From the NCBI RefSeq assembly GCF_019396325.1, contig NZ_JAHKRO010000021.1, positions 41,276 through 105,275 on the forward strand: a stretch of 64,000 nucleotides of DNA. The letters run 5' to 3'. The stretch comes from Nonomuraea ceibae. Lineage in GTDB: Bacteria; Actinomycetota; Actinomycetes; Streptosporangiales; Streptosporangiaceae. This document shows positions 7,277 to 15,158 of this stretch, one piece after another. A model generated the notes under the pieces. That model ran no database searches. It had not been told where the DNA came from and saw only the letters and a program-made list of their open reading frames with translations. Every line of letters begins with the position of its first letter. The stretch's first letter is position 1. The position numbers and the translations under genes are program-made.

Positions 7277-8317
7277 GTGGGGATCGAACAGCGATCGAAT
7301 ACCGGAGACGGCCTGGTGCCGGCGGCGAGTCCGGCCGGGGCGGCGACGATGCGGGCCGCCGTCCAGCACCGCTACGGCCCGCCCTCAGTGCTCAAGCCGT
7401 CCGAGGTCGGGCTACCGCTGCCCGGTCGAGGCGATGTGCTCGTCCAGGTGGGCGCGACCTCAGTACATCCTGGCGACTACTTCGTCATGACCGGTGAGCC
7501 GTACGTGGTGCGCCTGGTGTTCGGGCTCGGCCGGCCGCGCCACGGCATTCCTGGCAGGGACCTCGCTGGCGTGGTGGCGGCGGTCGGGAAGGACGTCACC
7601 GCTCTCCGACCCGGCGACAAGGTGTTCGGCTGGAGCACCACAGGAACGCTCGCGGAGTACGCCTGCGTCCCGGCGGACCACCTCGTGTCCATGCCTGCCA
7701 ACCTGTCGGACGTGGACGCGGCAGCGGTGCCCACATCGGGCATGACGGCGTTGCAGGCATTGCGTGACATCGCGAACGTTCGACCGGGCCAGACGGTGCT
7801 GATCACGGGCGCGTCGGGCGGCGTGGGCTCCTTCGCCGTACAGATCGCCAAGGCCTTCGGCGCCGAGGTGACGGGTGTGTGCAGCACCCGCAACGTCGGC
7901 CTGGTCCGGTCGCTCGGCGCCGACCACGTCGTCGACTACACCGAAACCGACTTCACCCGCACCGAGAAGCGCTACGACGTCATCCTCGACAACGTGGAAG
8001 CCCAGCCCCTGGCGGCTGTCCGCCGAACGCTGACGCCCACCGGCACCCTCATCCCCAACAGCGGACGCGGCGGCCGCTGGCTCGGCCCCCTCGGCCGGAT
8101 CGTCAAAGCGCGCGTGCTGTCCGGGTTCACCCGTCAGCGGCTGAAGCCCTTCACGTCGGTCGGGAAGCGCCAGGACCTGCTCACCCTGGCCGACCTGCTC
8201 ACGACCGGGCAGGTCACGCCCGCCATCGACCGTACGTATCCCCTCGACGAAGCAGCCGACGCCCTCCGCCACGTCGCGGCCGGCCACACCCGAGGGAAGG
8301 TCGTCGTCACCGTCTGA
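7277..8317 (+). CDS. NAD(P)-dependent zinc-free alcohol dehydrogenase / quinone oxidoreductase
   Basis: A 346-residue medium-chain dehydrogenase of the quinone oxidoreductase branch. The GroES-like N-terminal half (MRAAVQHRYGPPSVLK from residue 25) precedes a Rossmann fold with GASGGVGSFAVQIAK at 178-192. The zinc-ligand Cys cluster of true alcohol dehydrogenases is absent, as expected for quinone/enone reductases. The GTG at 7277 has a perfect GGAGGAGGAGG upstream and is taken as the start. The extra 24 residues before MRAAV are atypical, so an internal start at 7349 is possible. Likely role: NADPH reduction of quinones or activated alkenes, induced through the divergent TetR regulator. Confidence 0.85.
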   Translation: MGIEQRSNTGDGLVPAASPAGAATMRAAVQHRYGPPSVLKPSEVGLPLPGRGDVLVQVGATSVHPGDYFVMTGEPYVVRLVFGLGRPRHGIPGRDLAGVVAAVGKDVTALRPGDKVFGWSTTGTLAEYACVPADHLVSMPANLSDVDAAAVPTSGMTALQALRDIANVRPGQTVLITGASGGVGSFAVQIAKAFGAEVTGVCSTRNVGLVRSLGADHVVDYTETDFTRTEKRYDVILDNVEAQPLAAVRRTLTPTGTLIPNSGRGGRWLGPLGRIVKARVLSGFTRQRLKPFTSVGKRQDLLTLADLLTTGQVTPAIDRTYPLDEAADALRHVAAGHTRGKVVVTV

Positions 8318-8349
8318 CGACCGCACCGACGAGAACGACCCAACCTGTG

Positions 8350-8462
8350 CGTGTGCACGCCCAAACCTGCCGCCGCTCCGGCGGACGAACCGCTCCTCTC
8401 GAAAGTAAGAACCGATGACCATCCCAACGAAAACCCCGAACCTGCTCGACAACCCGCCGGTC
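8350..8462 (+). repeat. Imperfect direct repeat, left copy
   Basis: This ~113-bp stretch is repeated with scattered changes at 9281-9397. Both copies contain GACCGCTCCTCTCGA-like or nearly identical leader DNA, a start codon and the same first 15-16 codons (MTI.TKTP.LLDNPP). Confidence 0.65.
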
Positions 8463-8492
8463 GTCCGACCGCACCGAAGGAGTAAGAGATGA
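8415..8492 (+). pseudogene. Truncated DUF6326-like N-terminus, left copy
   Basis: ATG 8415 opens 25 codons, MTIPTKTPNLLDNPPVVRPH and so on. The first 15 match the beginning of the gene fragment at 9350. The frame then runs into unrelated residues and stops at 8492, overlapping the ATG of the membrane protein at 8489 (ATGA). It is therefore a decapitated duplicate that may now act as a leader peptide coupling translation of the downstream gene. Confidence 0.5.
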
Positions 8493-9184
8493 GATCACCG
8501 AAGAACACCGCCACCACGCCGGCCCGCAGGCGGTTCGTTCGAGGCCGGCTCGTCGGTGCCGCGGCGATCGCGTTCGCGGTGTTGGTGGTGATAGAGAACG
8601 TGTTGTTTGCGGTAACGGGCGCGCTGCCCTACGGCGCTCCGATCGAGGAAGTGCTGGCCTACTACGCGGCCAACCGCGACGCGGTCGCGATCGTGTCCGG
8701 TCTGGTAGCCCTGTACCTGCCGCTGCTGCTCGTGTTCGTGACGGGCCTGCACGGCCTCGTGGAGCGGCGCGGCGGAGCGGGCGCTGACTGGTCGCGCCTC
8801 GCCTTGGCCGCTGGCGCGACGCTGTCGGCGATCTTCGTGCTTGTCAACGTCCTGCAGATCGGGCTCGCGCTCTCCGCCGGCGGGCTCGCCGAGCCGACGC
8901 CCGCGTTCGGGCTCGTCTGGCAGATGCACGCGGCGGCGTTCGCGCTGGCGCTGCCGATGCTCGGCGCCACCTGCATCGGCTCGGCCCTCGCCGCGCACGC
9001 GAGCGGGCTGACTCCGGCTTGGCAGCGCCTGCTGGGCATGGTGGGCGGGAGCCTGCCGCTCGCCGCGGGGCTGGGCAACCTCGCGATCGCCGACGGCTCG
9101 CCGCTGATTTTCGTCGGGCTCCTAGGGTCCGTCGCCTGGCTCGTCTGGCTGCTCGCGACCGGCGTGCGCCTCGTCCGGTCGTGA
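8489..9184 (+). CDS. Integral membrane protein, DUF4386-like
   Basis: The protein is 231 residues with five or six hydrophobic helices: about 22-45, 68-92, 105-127, 145-170, 183-203 and 207-227. It has a short basic N-terminus (MRSPKNTATTPARRRFVRGR), giving an N-in topology. The ribosome site AAGGAGTAAGAG lies directly before the ATG, and the start also overlaps the stop of the short fragment at 8415. The pattern of an extracytoplasmic loop (YGAPIEEVLAYYAANRDA) after helix 1 is like DUF4386-type actinobacterial proteins. That match is from memory and function is unknown. It is flanked on both sides by copies of a duplicated segment. Confidence 0.7.
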   Translation: MRSPKNTATTPARRRFVRGRLVGAAAIAFAVLVVIENVLFAVTGALPYGAPIEEVLAYYAANRDAVAIVSGLVALYLPLLLVFVTGLHGLVERRGGAGADWSRLALAAGATLSAIFVLVNVLQIGLALSAGGLAEPTPAFGLVWQMHAAAFALALPMLGATCIGSALAAHASGLTPAWQRLLGMVGGSLPLAAGLGNLAIADGSPLIFVGLLGSVAWLVWLLATGVRLVRS

Positions 9185-9280
9185 CCGAGATGAGGGCGGC
9201 GCCGAGGTTTGCGCACGCTGGCGAGGACTCCGTGGCGGGCTGCCCGGGGATGCAACCACACAGCCTCGGATTCCACCATC

Positions 9281-9397
9281 CGTGCGTATTCACGCCCGAA
9301 CCTGCGCCACTCCGGCGGGGGACGACCGCTCCTCTCGACAGAAGAACCGATGACCATCCGAACGAAGACCCCGAGCCTGCTCGACAACCCGCCGATC
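9281..9397 (+). repeat. Imperfect direct repeat, right copy
   Basis: Counterpart of 8350-8462. The copies diverge at single bases and small indels, such as the GAAAGTAAGAACC versus GACAGAAGAACC region. The pair brackets the membrane gene at 8489-9184. Confidence 0.65.
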
Positions 9398-9529
9398 CCC
9401 GTGCAGGCCAAGCTCATGGCGGCTTGGACCAGCTTCATCTTCTGCATCTACGTCGACTACCTCCGCCTCTGCAAGGGGGCGGCCGGTATACGCCAGAGAC
9501 GGGCCGCGCGAGGAGGTAATCCCTCCTGA
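9350..9529 (+). pseudogene. Truncated DUF6326-like membrane protein
   Basis: ATG 9350 encodes MTIRTKTPSLLDNPPIPVQA followed by KLMAAWTSFIFCIYVDYLRL. This is the usual beginning of small multi-TM proteins of the DUF6326 type (…VQAKL.AAWTSF.F.YIYVDY…), recalled from memory. After ~40 residues it switches to Arg/Gly-rich sequence and ends at 59 residues, where the family normally continues for three more membrane helices. The gene was therefore cut, probably in the same event that created the duplicated segment. Confidence 0.55.
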
Positions 9530-9949
9530 CCTGGTGTTTTGACCCCGTTTAGGGGAGCGGCTCGTATCGATGGCGAGGATGCCGTGACATCCTGTGCGGC
9601 GCTGGGGCTGATCGTGTGCGCTATCGGAGTTCCGCGTTCGGGTGGGGCTGGCTCTGCAGGCGGTGACGCAGTTCGGCCTGCTCCGCGGTGAGCGCCTGGC
9701 CCGGGCGTCGGAGCTGACGATGCGAAGGTACGGCCGTAGTCCCTGGCCGACACCCGAGCCGCAAACCGTCCTTAGCGTCATGATCCAACACCGTGATCAA
9801 ACCGAGACGCTAGTCGGTGGAGCTTGTGTTATTGCAGGTCAGAAGCAACTTTGTTGAAAATTTCTTCATTGCTACCGGGTCCCCGTCATGATGCAGCCAC
9901 GAGCGCGATCCAGCCGGTGATCGCTCTTCGAATCGCCGCGGCTTCCTCC
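9530..9949. other. Intergenic, decayed DNA with one dyad
   Basis: No convincing gene. A minus-strand stretch (…GQALTAEQAELRHRLQSQPH) reads like the end of a lost protein. TAGCGTC (9773-9779) and GACGCTA (9806-9812) form a dyad enclosing two GATC-centred arms, which may be an old element end. Confidence 0.3.
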
Positions 9950-10324
9950 TCAGCGGCAGGCCTGCCCGCGCAGGTCTCGTTGCTCTTCGGGGTCGAGCAT
10001 GGTGACCCAGCCGGTGCTGTCGGGATTGCGAAGGTCATCGAAGAGGGTCGCGCCCAGCTCGATCAGTAGCTCGACCTTCTGGTCACGAGTTCTGCCCTGG
10101 ACCCCTTTGATGTCGAGGCGCACTCGCATCTTGACGCTCTTGCCCTCAGGGACGCGGATGAACAGCCGGAACGGTCCTGTTTGGTCCGAAGCATGACCGC
10201 GTTGTGGCCCGGCGCGTCGCCATCTCCCAAGGGCTGGCGATCTCGTACGGGTCGGCGGCGTCAATGGTGACGGGCATGAAGTTCGATCATCGTGCCAGTC
10301 AACCGACACCACCAAAGACATCAA
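9950..10324 (-). CDS. Hypothetical protein, N-terminus uncertain
   Basis: The C-terminal ~80 residues are convincing (GPFRLFIRVPEGKSVKMRV, KVELLIELGATLFDDLRNPD, WVTMLDPEEQRDLRGQ), with alternating beta/alpha character and a DPEEQRDL tail. The N-terminal third in the same frame is Arg/Pro-rich. A neighbouring frame reads better there (MPVTIDAADPYEIASPWEMA), so a frameshift near 10195 is likely. No family recognised. Treat it as a hypothetical gene that may be broken. Confidence 0.35.
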   Translation of the reverse strand: MMSLVVSVDWHDDRTSCPSPLTPPTRTRSPALGRWRRAGPQRGHASDQTGPFRLFIRVPEGKSVKMRVRLDIKGVQGRTRDQKVELLIELGATLFDDLRNPDSTGWVTMLDPEEQRDLRGQACR

Positions 10325-10587
10325 GCCGGCGTTTCAGTCTGATGGCACTGGTCAGGCTTGCTCGATCGGCCCGTCATGGCGATCATGTCGGCGATCGCGG
10401 TGCCCTCTTGAGCCCGTACGAGAGCATGACGAGGCTGAGCACGGTCGTGAAGTGGAACGGCGATGGCGACCCACGCCACGATGACGGTACGTGCAGTACA
10501 TCGAGAGCTGGCCCGTCCCGATCCCGCAGGGCAGAACCGGACGAGCAGGACTGATGGCGAAGGGTGCCTTGAAGGCCACGGGCGTTC

Positions 10588-11790
10588 TCACGTTGGAGAT
10601 GTCGTGGGCGCGGGGCCGGTCTCCCCGTGGGTTCCAGCAGCGGTGAACGTCACGGGCAGCTCGCGGACCATGTGCAAGACCGTCTGTGCGGGCAACTCGC
10701 GGGGCAGCCACTGCGGCCTACGGGCGAGTGACAGGTCCGGAAGCTCTCGCACAAGCGTTTCGATCGCGACCTGAGCGATCACCCGCGAGAGGTGCGCACC
10801 CAGGCAGAAATGTCGGCCATGGCCGAAGGCGACATGAGGCGTCCCCGAGCGGGTGATGTCCAGGTGTTCGGGGTCGAGGAATCGGCGTGGGTCTCGATTC
10901 GCTGCCGCGATGGCGAGGCTCACCACGGCGCCCTTGGGAATCGTCACGCCGCCCACGTCCACGTCCTCGGTCGCGATCCTGCCGAGTTGCTGCTCGTTCG
11001 GTGCGGCATGGCGGAGGAGTTCTTCAACGGCGGAGGGCAGCAGTTCTGGACGGGTAGTAAGGAGGCGGAGCTGATCAGGGTCCTCCAGCAGCGCCAGCAT
11101 CCCGTTGCCGATGAGGCCCTGGACGAGAATCCGTCCGGAGAGGAAGAGCACGAGGTTGGTGAGAGCCTCGCCCTCGCTGATCACGCCCTCCTGCTGACGC
11201 TGCACCAGGACGTCCAGGACTCTCGCGTCCTCAGCTGGTCTCACCTTCGCCTGGCGCGCCGCCCGGATCAGGTAGGGACCCAGCCTTTCCAGCCACGCCA
11301 CCCCCAGGGTCGGGGCCTTGCCTTCGTGCCGGGCAACCTCCTCCGGCGACAGCCCGAGAAATCTGCAGATCACCTCGTGCGCCATCGGCCGGGCGAACGC
11401 TTCAACAAGCTCCGCCTTCCCCGCTGGGACGATGCGTGCGGCCAGTCGCGCGGCGACCTCCTCCGCCACCGGCCGCCAGGATGCGACCGCCCGGGCTCCG
11501 AAGTGAGTCCGGATCGATCCGCGAAGTCGCTCGTGCTTCGGCGGATCAGCGGTCTCCATGCCGGCTGAGATCGGCGTGAAGAAGAGCCCAAGGCCGCCGT
11601 CTTCCTCTTCGTCCTCGCCCTGGCTGGAGAGGCGGCTGTCCGCGATCAGAGACCGAACCTCATCGTATCGGGTGATCAGCCAGACCTCCTGGCCGGCGCC
11701 GGCGTGGACAGGGCAGGCCGGCGCTTGCTCCCGAAGGCGCCGGTACGAGCCGTGGAGATCGTCAGTGAATCCCTGCTCGGCGATGTTCAT
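10588..11790 (-). CDS. Cytochrome P450 with atypical I-helix
   Basis: The 400-residue P450 starts at ATG 11790 with AGGAGA 6 bases upstream. The heme loop FGHGRHFCLGAH places the thiolate ligand at Cys329, and the K-helix ExxR is E257-R260. The K-beta region PNRDPRRFLDPEHLD-like segment (AANRDPRRFLDPEHLDITR) is present. The I-helix, normally AGHETT, reads LSGRILVQGLIGNG (217-230). Both the acidic residue and the Thr of the oxygen-activating pair are missing, while the flanking GLIGNGMLALLEDPDQL is normal. Such enzymes often have specialised chemistry or use substrate groups for proton delivery. No ferredoxin or reductase gene is adjacent. The gene stands alone, divergent from a small secreted protein. 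Confidence 0.9.
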   Translation of the reverse strand: MNIAEQGFTDDLHGSYRRLREQAPACPVHAGAGQEVWLITRYDEVRSLIADSRLSSQGEDEEEDGGLGLFFTPISAGMETADPPKHERLRGSIRTHFGARAVASWRPVAEEVAARLAARIVPAGKAELVEAFARPMAHEVICRFLGLSPEEVARHEGKAPTLGVAWLERLGPYLIRAARQAKVRPAEDARVLDVLVQRQQEGVISEGEALTNLVLFLSGRILVQGLIGNGMLALLEDPDQLRLLTTRPELLPSAVEELLRHAAPNEQQLGRIATEDVDVGGVTIPKGAVVSLAIAAANRDPRRFLDPEHLDITRSGTPHVAFGHGRHFCLGAHLSRVIAQVAIETLVRELPDLSLARRPQWLPRELPAQTVLHMVRELPVTFTAAGTHGETGPAPTTSPT

Positions 11791-12011
11791 GCAGTCTCCT
11801 GGTCGGACGACCTGTTCATATGACCTAGTTGAGACGGCGGGAGGTCCGTTGTCAACAGCCAGGCGGCCAGGTGAAGCCGGAGAGTCCGCGAGCAGACCCC
11901 TGGCCGAAGCTTTCCTCCCGCCTCTTGCCAATGCGGCAAATATTTTGCCTGAAAACGCTTCAGAGTCCTTTTTGCAAGCGCAAATCCGGCCACAATAGAA
12001 AGGGAGTCGCG

Positions 12012-12389
12012 ATGCGACGACAGCCTGGAATGGCGGTAACCGCTGTAACGCTCACCGCAACGCTGCTTGCCGGCGCACCTGCCGCCGGTGCGGCAGTCGC
12101 GCCGCATTCAGCTCACGTCGGCGCCAATCCTTGCAGCGCGCGCTCGGTGCAGAACAACTCCGACATAGAATTCCTGCTGAAGGGCACCTACAACCTCAAG
12201 GTCGCGCCGGCCCAGGAGTGTGCGAACGTGACCCGGGTCGATCAGGGGAAGACCTTCTGGGCGCACTGCAAGGTGAAGAACCGGTACAACAAGGAATGGA
12301 TCTTCGGCCGGATCGGAGGCACCTGGACGACAGGGTGGATGTCCAGGGACAACCTGCTCAAGGTTGAGGGCAGCGCGTACTTCTGCTGA
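12012..12389 (+). CDS. Small secreted SH3-like protein
   Basis: The 125-residue precursor has a signal peptide (MRRQPGMAVTAVTLTATLLA, cleavage after an AGAA/AVA region) and four cysteines (NPCSAR, QECANV, AHCKVK, and the terminal YFC). The mature body, with YNLKVAP, then W-H-C, then EWIFGRIGGTWTTGWM, has the spacing of a bacterial SH3-like fold. Ribosome site AAAGGGAGTC lies before ATG 12012. An earlier in-frame ATG overlaps the P450 promoter side and is rejected. Function unknown; cell-wall binding or a secreted peptide role is possible. A strong terminator follows at 12396. Confidence 0.75.
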   Translation: MRRQPGMAVTAVTLTATLLAGAPAAGAAVAPHSAHVGANPCSARSVQNNSDIEFLLKGTYNLKVAPAQECANVTRVDQGKTFWAHCKVKNRYNKEWIFGRIGGTWTTGWMSRDNLLKVEGSAYFC

Positions 12390-12395
12390 CCGCAT

Positions 12396-12426
12396 GCGGT
12401 TGCCCGCCGTCGAGGCGGGCAACCGC
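12396..12426 (+). terminator. Perfect 13-bp hairpin terminator
   Basis: GCGGTTGCCCGCC (12396-12408) and GGCGGGCAACCGC (12414-12426) are exact complements around a 5-base loop, seven bases after the stop of the secreted protein. Confidence 0.75.
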
Positions 12427-12564
12427 TTCACTAGGGGGCAGTCGTGCCGCCGGTGCGTGAAAGTGGCCCGACGGGATGCTCGGTAGCTGCGCCGAAGCAG
12501 ACAGCGTCATCGGCATGGTGATCGCTCTCCGGCCGGGAGTCGGCGTCAGAAGCGCCCGATTAAT

Positions 12565-12580
12565 GTAAACTGACGTTTAC
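12565..12580. promoter_or_regulatory. Palindrome upstream of the carbonic anhydrase gene
   Basis: GTAAAC-tgac-GTTTAC is a perfect dyad in an unusually AT-rich patch about 90 bp before the anhydrase start. It probably marks the promoter or operator; the cognate regulator is unknown. Confidence 0.45.
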
Positions 12581-12669
12581 GTTTGGTCGTATATTTCATG
12601 GCGATCCTTCTTGATTGATAATTTCGAGATCGTAAATTATGGTTGTCGTACCGCCCCCTTCCTGTCGAA

Positions 12670-13488
12670 ATGACGCACATACGCTCTCGCACCCTGTTAT
12701 CCCGGATCGCTCGATTAACGGCAGCGATGCCCCTCGCCCTCGTCGCGGTCCCCGCCGGCGCGCAGGCGCACAGTCCCACTTGCCCCGGCACCGGTACCGA
12801 CTCGGCCGTCAGCAGTCCCGTTGTGATCGACGCCTCGATCGCCTGTCCTGATGGCGCGCCCGCGCTCAGCGTCGTCTACGCCCTCAGCGTCGACGGAATC
12901 GTCTCCCTCGACGACAAGGCGCCGACCGGGGGAACTCCCAGCGACCACGACGACCTCAGATTCACCCCCATCACGCCAACCGGCTCCACCCCGTCACACG
13001 TGGTCTTCGGCAACCAGACCTACACGCTGAAGAACGTGCACTACCACGGCCTCGCCGAGCACAAGTTCGCCTCTCAGCCGGGCTTCTCCCCGCTGGAGGC
13101 CCACCTGGTCCACGAACTGGACGGCCCCGCCCTCGGCTACGTCGTCCTGTCCGTGCTGCTGAACACCGGTGACAACGGATGGTCGGAACACGACCACCTC
13201 CTGCACGAGCCGCCCAGCACCGTGGGCGCGACCAAGAACGTCTTCGCCGTCAACCTCCAGGCGCTGCTCCCTCCGCCGGGAAGCCGCAGCTACTACCGCT
13301 ACACCGGCTCGCTTCACCACCCCGGACGCAAGCCACGTGTACTACAAGCCGGTGAACTGGATCGTCTTCAGCCAGTACGGCACCGCGACCTCGTCCCACA
13401 TCAGTGGTGTCCACGACCTGTGGGGTCCCAGCGGTAACAAGCGTGGGCTGCAAGCAACCCCCAACCACCCAACATCTACCTCAACTGA
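12670..13488 (+). pseudogene. Secreted alpha-carbonic anhydrase, frameshifted twice
   Basis: ATG 12670 gives a signal peptide (MTHIRSRTLLSRIARLTAAM then PLALVAVPAGAQAHS). A mature domain follows with the alpha-carbonic-anhydrase signature: zinc ligands in VHYHGLAEHKF and LEAHLVHELDG, then SYYRYTGSL. At about 13312 the frame must change to continue as TTPDASHVYYKPVNWIVFSQ and HDLWGP, and again near 13452 to reach NPQPPNIYLN and a stop at 13488. The family needs the segment after the first break for its substrate pocket, so as sequenced the product is incomplete. Both breaks lie in C-rich runs, so sequencing error is a real alternative. If repaired, the enzyme would hydrate CO2 outside the cell. 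Confidence 0.75.
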
Positions 13489-13500
13489 GCACACACTCGG

Positions 13501-13540
13501 CGGCCGGCCATTCCGTGAAATCGCGCGGAATGGCCGGCCG
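13501..13540. terminator. Perfect 15-bp bidirectional hairpin
   Basis: CGGCCGGCCATTCCG (13501-13515) pairs with CGGAATGGCCGGCCG (13526-13540) across a 10-base loop. It lies between the convergent anhydrase and acyl-CoA ligase genes. Confidence 0.75.
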
Positions 13541-13604
13541 TCCAGGCGCGCCCGCGACGGCCCGGCCGGAGATGCCGCCCGCCGCGGTGCTCACCGCGGG
13601 ACCA

Positions 13605-15158
13605 TCATGCGTCCACGCCGCGGCACCCTGCGCGTGCGTGGCGTTCCCTCAGCTGGGTCTTGACGACCTTGCCGCTGGGGTTCCGGGGGAGCGCGTCCAC
13701 GATCAGCACGTGGCGCGGACGTTTGTAGGCAGCCAGGCGGGCCCTGCTGTAATCCTCGATCTCGGCCGGGGTGGGAGGCGAGGCCGGGTCGCGGGGGACG
13801 ATGACGGCCAGCGGTGTCTCGCCCCATCGGGGATGGGGCACGCCGACGACGGCCACCTCGGCGACACCGGGGTGATCGGCCAAGGCGTTCTCGACCTCGG
13901 CGCAGTAGATGTTCTCCCCGCCGGAAATGATCATGTCCTTCTTGCGGTCGACCACGTAGAAGTAGCCCTCGTCGTCCTGGCGGACGAGGTCGCCGGAGTG
14001 GAACCAGCCGCCCTGGAAGGCCTCCGCCGTCGCGGCGGGATTGTTCCAGTACTCCTTCATGACCATGGGGCTGCGGTAGACGATCTCGCCGATCTCACCC
14101 CGGGGTACGTCGTTCATCGCATCGTCCACGACGCGCACCTCGACGTTGAGGATCGGGGTGCCGACGGAGCCGATCTTGCGTAGCGAGTCCTCACCGCGCA
14201 GGAGTGTGGTGACGGGACTGCATTCCGTCTGGCCGAACGCACTGCACACGTCGGCCTGCGGGAACTTGTCGATCATCGTCTGGAGCAAGGAGGTGAAGGC
14301 CGGCGACGCCCCCCAGGAGATGCGCCGCAGTCGTGACAGGTCGTGCCCGTCCAGGCCGGGCACCGAGCAGACCGCCTGCCATTGGGCGGGAACCATGAAG
14401 CACGACGTGACGCCCTCGACGTCCAGGGTCCGGACGGTGGCCTCCGGGTCGAAGCCACCGGACGGCGGGATGATGCTCTTGCCTCCGATGATGAACACTG
14501 GCAGCAGCCCCGACAGGCCGGCGATGTGAAACAGCGGCGCCGCGGACATCCACACGGCGTACGGCTCGGTGCCGCCCTGCGTGACGATCGAGCTGAACGC
14601 GTGCAGCAGCAGGTTCCGGTGGGTCAGCACGGCGCCCTTGGGCGCGCCGGTCGTCCCTGAGGTGTACATGATGAACGCAGGATCGTCGTCGTGCGCGCCG
14701 CCGGGCACGGTCTCGTCCACGGCCGCTGCCAGGACGTCGTCGTAGTCGCCGCCGATCGTGATGACCGACGTCACCGACGGCGCTGAACCGCGGGCCAGGT
14801 CGACGGCCGGCGCGAACGCCAGATCGGACACCAGGGCCTTCGCGCCGCTGTCGCGCAGCACATAGGCGATCTCGTCGGCCACCAGCCGGAAGTTGACCGG
14901 CACCGCGATCGCTCCCAGTCGCAGGGTCGCCAGCCAGGACTCGACGACCTCGACGCCGTTCAGCCCGAGGACCGCGACCCGGTCGCCTTTGCCCACCCCG
15001 CGCGCCGCGAGTGCGGCGGCCAGCCGGTTCACCCGCCCGTCCAGTTCGCGGTACGTGTGCCGGCGCCGCTCGTCGACCAGGGCCTCCGCGTCGGGACGGG
15101 TTCGGGCGTGCCTGGCGACCAGGTCGCTCATGGTCATGCCGTGACCGGGTGCTGTCAT
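13605..15158 (-). CDS. Fatty-acid/carboxylic acid CoA ligase (AMP-forming)
   Basis: This 517-residue ANL-superfamily ligase has all core motifs: P-loop YTSGTTGAPKG (165-175), FGQTE, the hinge region GYFYVVDRKKD and the C-terminal catalytic Lys in NPSGKVVK. It converts a carboxylic acid to its CoA thioester through an acyl-adenylate in the cytoplasm. Its ATG overlaps the stop of the upstream acyl-CoA dehydrogenase (ATGA). It is the last gene of a minus-strand operon running from the hydratase at 18389, which supplies the following beta-oxidation steps. Length and motifs resemble FadD3/FadD13-type enzymes that take unusual or cyclic acids. In context the acid could come from the aldehyde dehydrogenase of this cluster. 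Confidence 0.9.
   Translation of the reverse strand: MTAPGHGMTMSDLVARHARTRPDAEALVDERRRHTYRELDGRVNRLAAALAARGVGKGDRVAVLGLNGVEVVESWLATLRLGAIAVPVNFRLVADEIAYVLRDSGAKALVSDLAFAPAVDLARGSAPSVTSVITIGGDYDDVLAAAVDETVPGGAHDDDPAFIMYTSGTTGAPKGAVLTHRNLLLHAFSSIVTQGGTEPYAVWMSAAPLFHIAGLSGLLPVFIIGGKSIIPPSGGFDPEATVRTLDVEGVTSCFMVPAQWQAVCSVPGLDGHDLSRLRRISWGASPAFTSLLQTMIDKFPQADVCSAFGQTECSPVTTLLRGEDSLRKIGSVGTPILNVEVRVVDDAMNDVPRGEIGEIVYRSPMVMKEYWNNPAATAEAFQGGWFHSGDLVRQDDEGYFYVVDRKKDMIISGGENIYCAEVENALADHPGVAEVAVVGVPHPRWGETPLAVIVPRDPASPPTPAEIEDYSRARLAAYKRPRHVLIVDALPRNPSGKVVKTQLRERHARAGCRGVDA

Noticed and set aside
10325..10587. Possible small membrane protein on the minus strand (TVIVAWVAIAVPLH...)
   Set aside because: It needs a frame change after ~15 residues and has no start codon; at most a decayed scrap.
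12546..12791. Minus-strand frame ending MKYTTKRKRQFTLIGRF, resembling a ribosomal-protein tail
   Set aside because: The rest does not match any ribosomal protein and it overlaps the anhydrase promoter and signal peptide.
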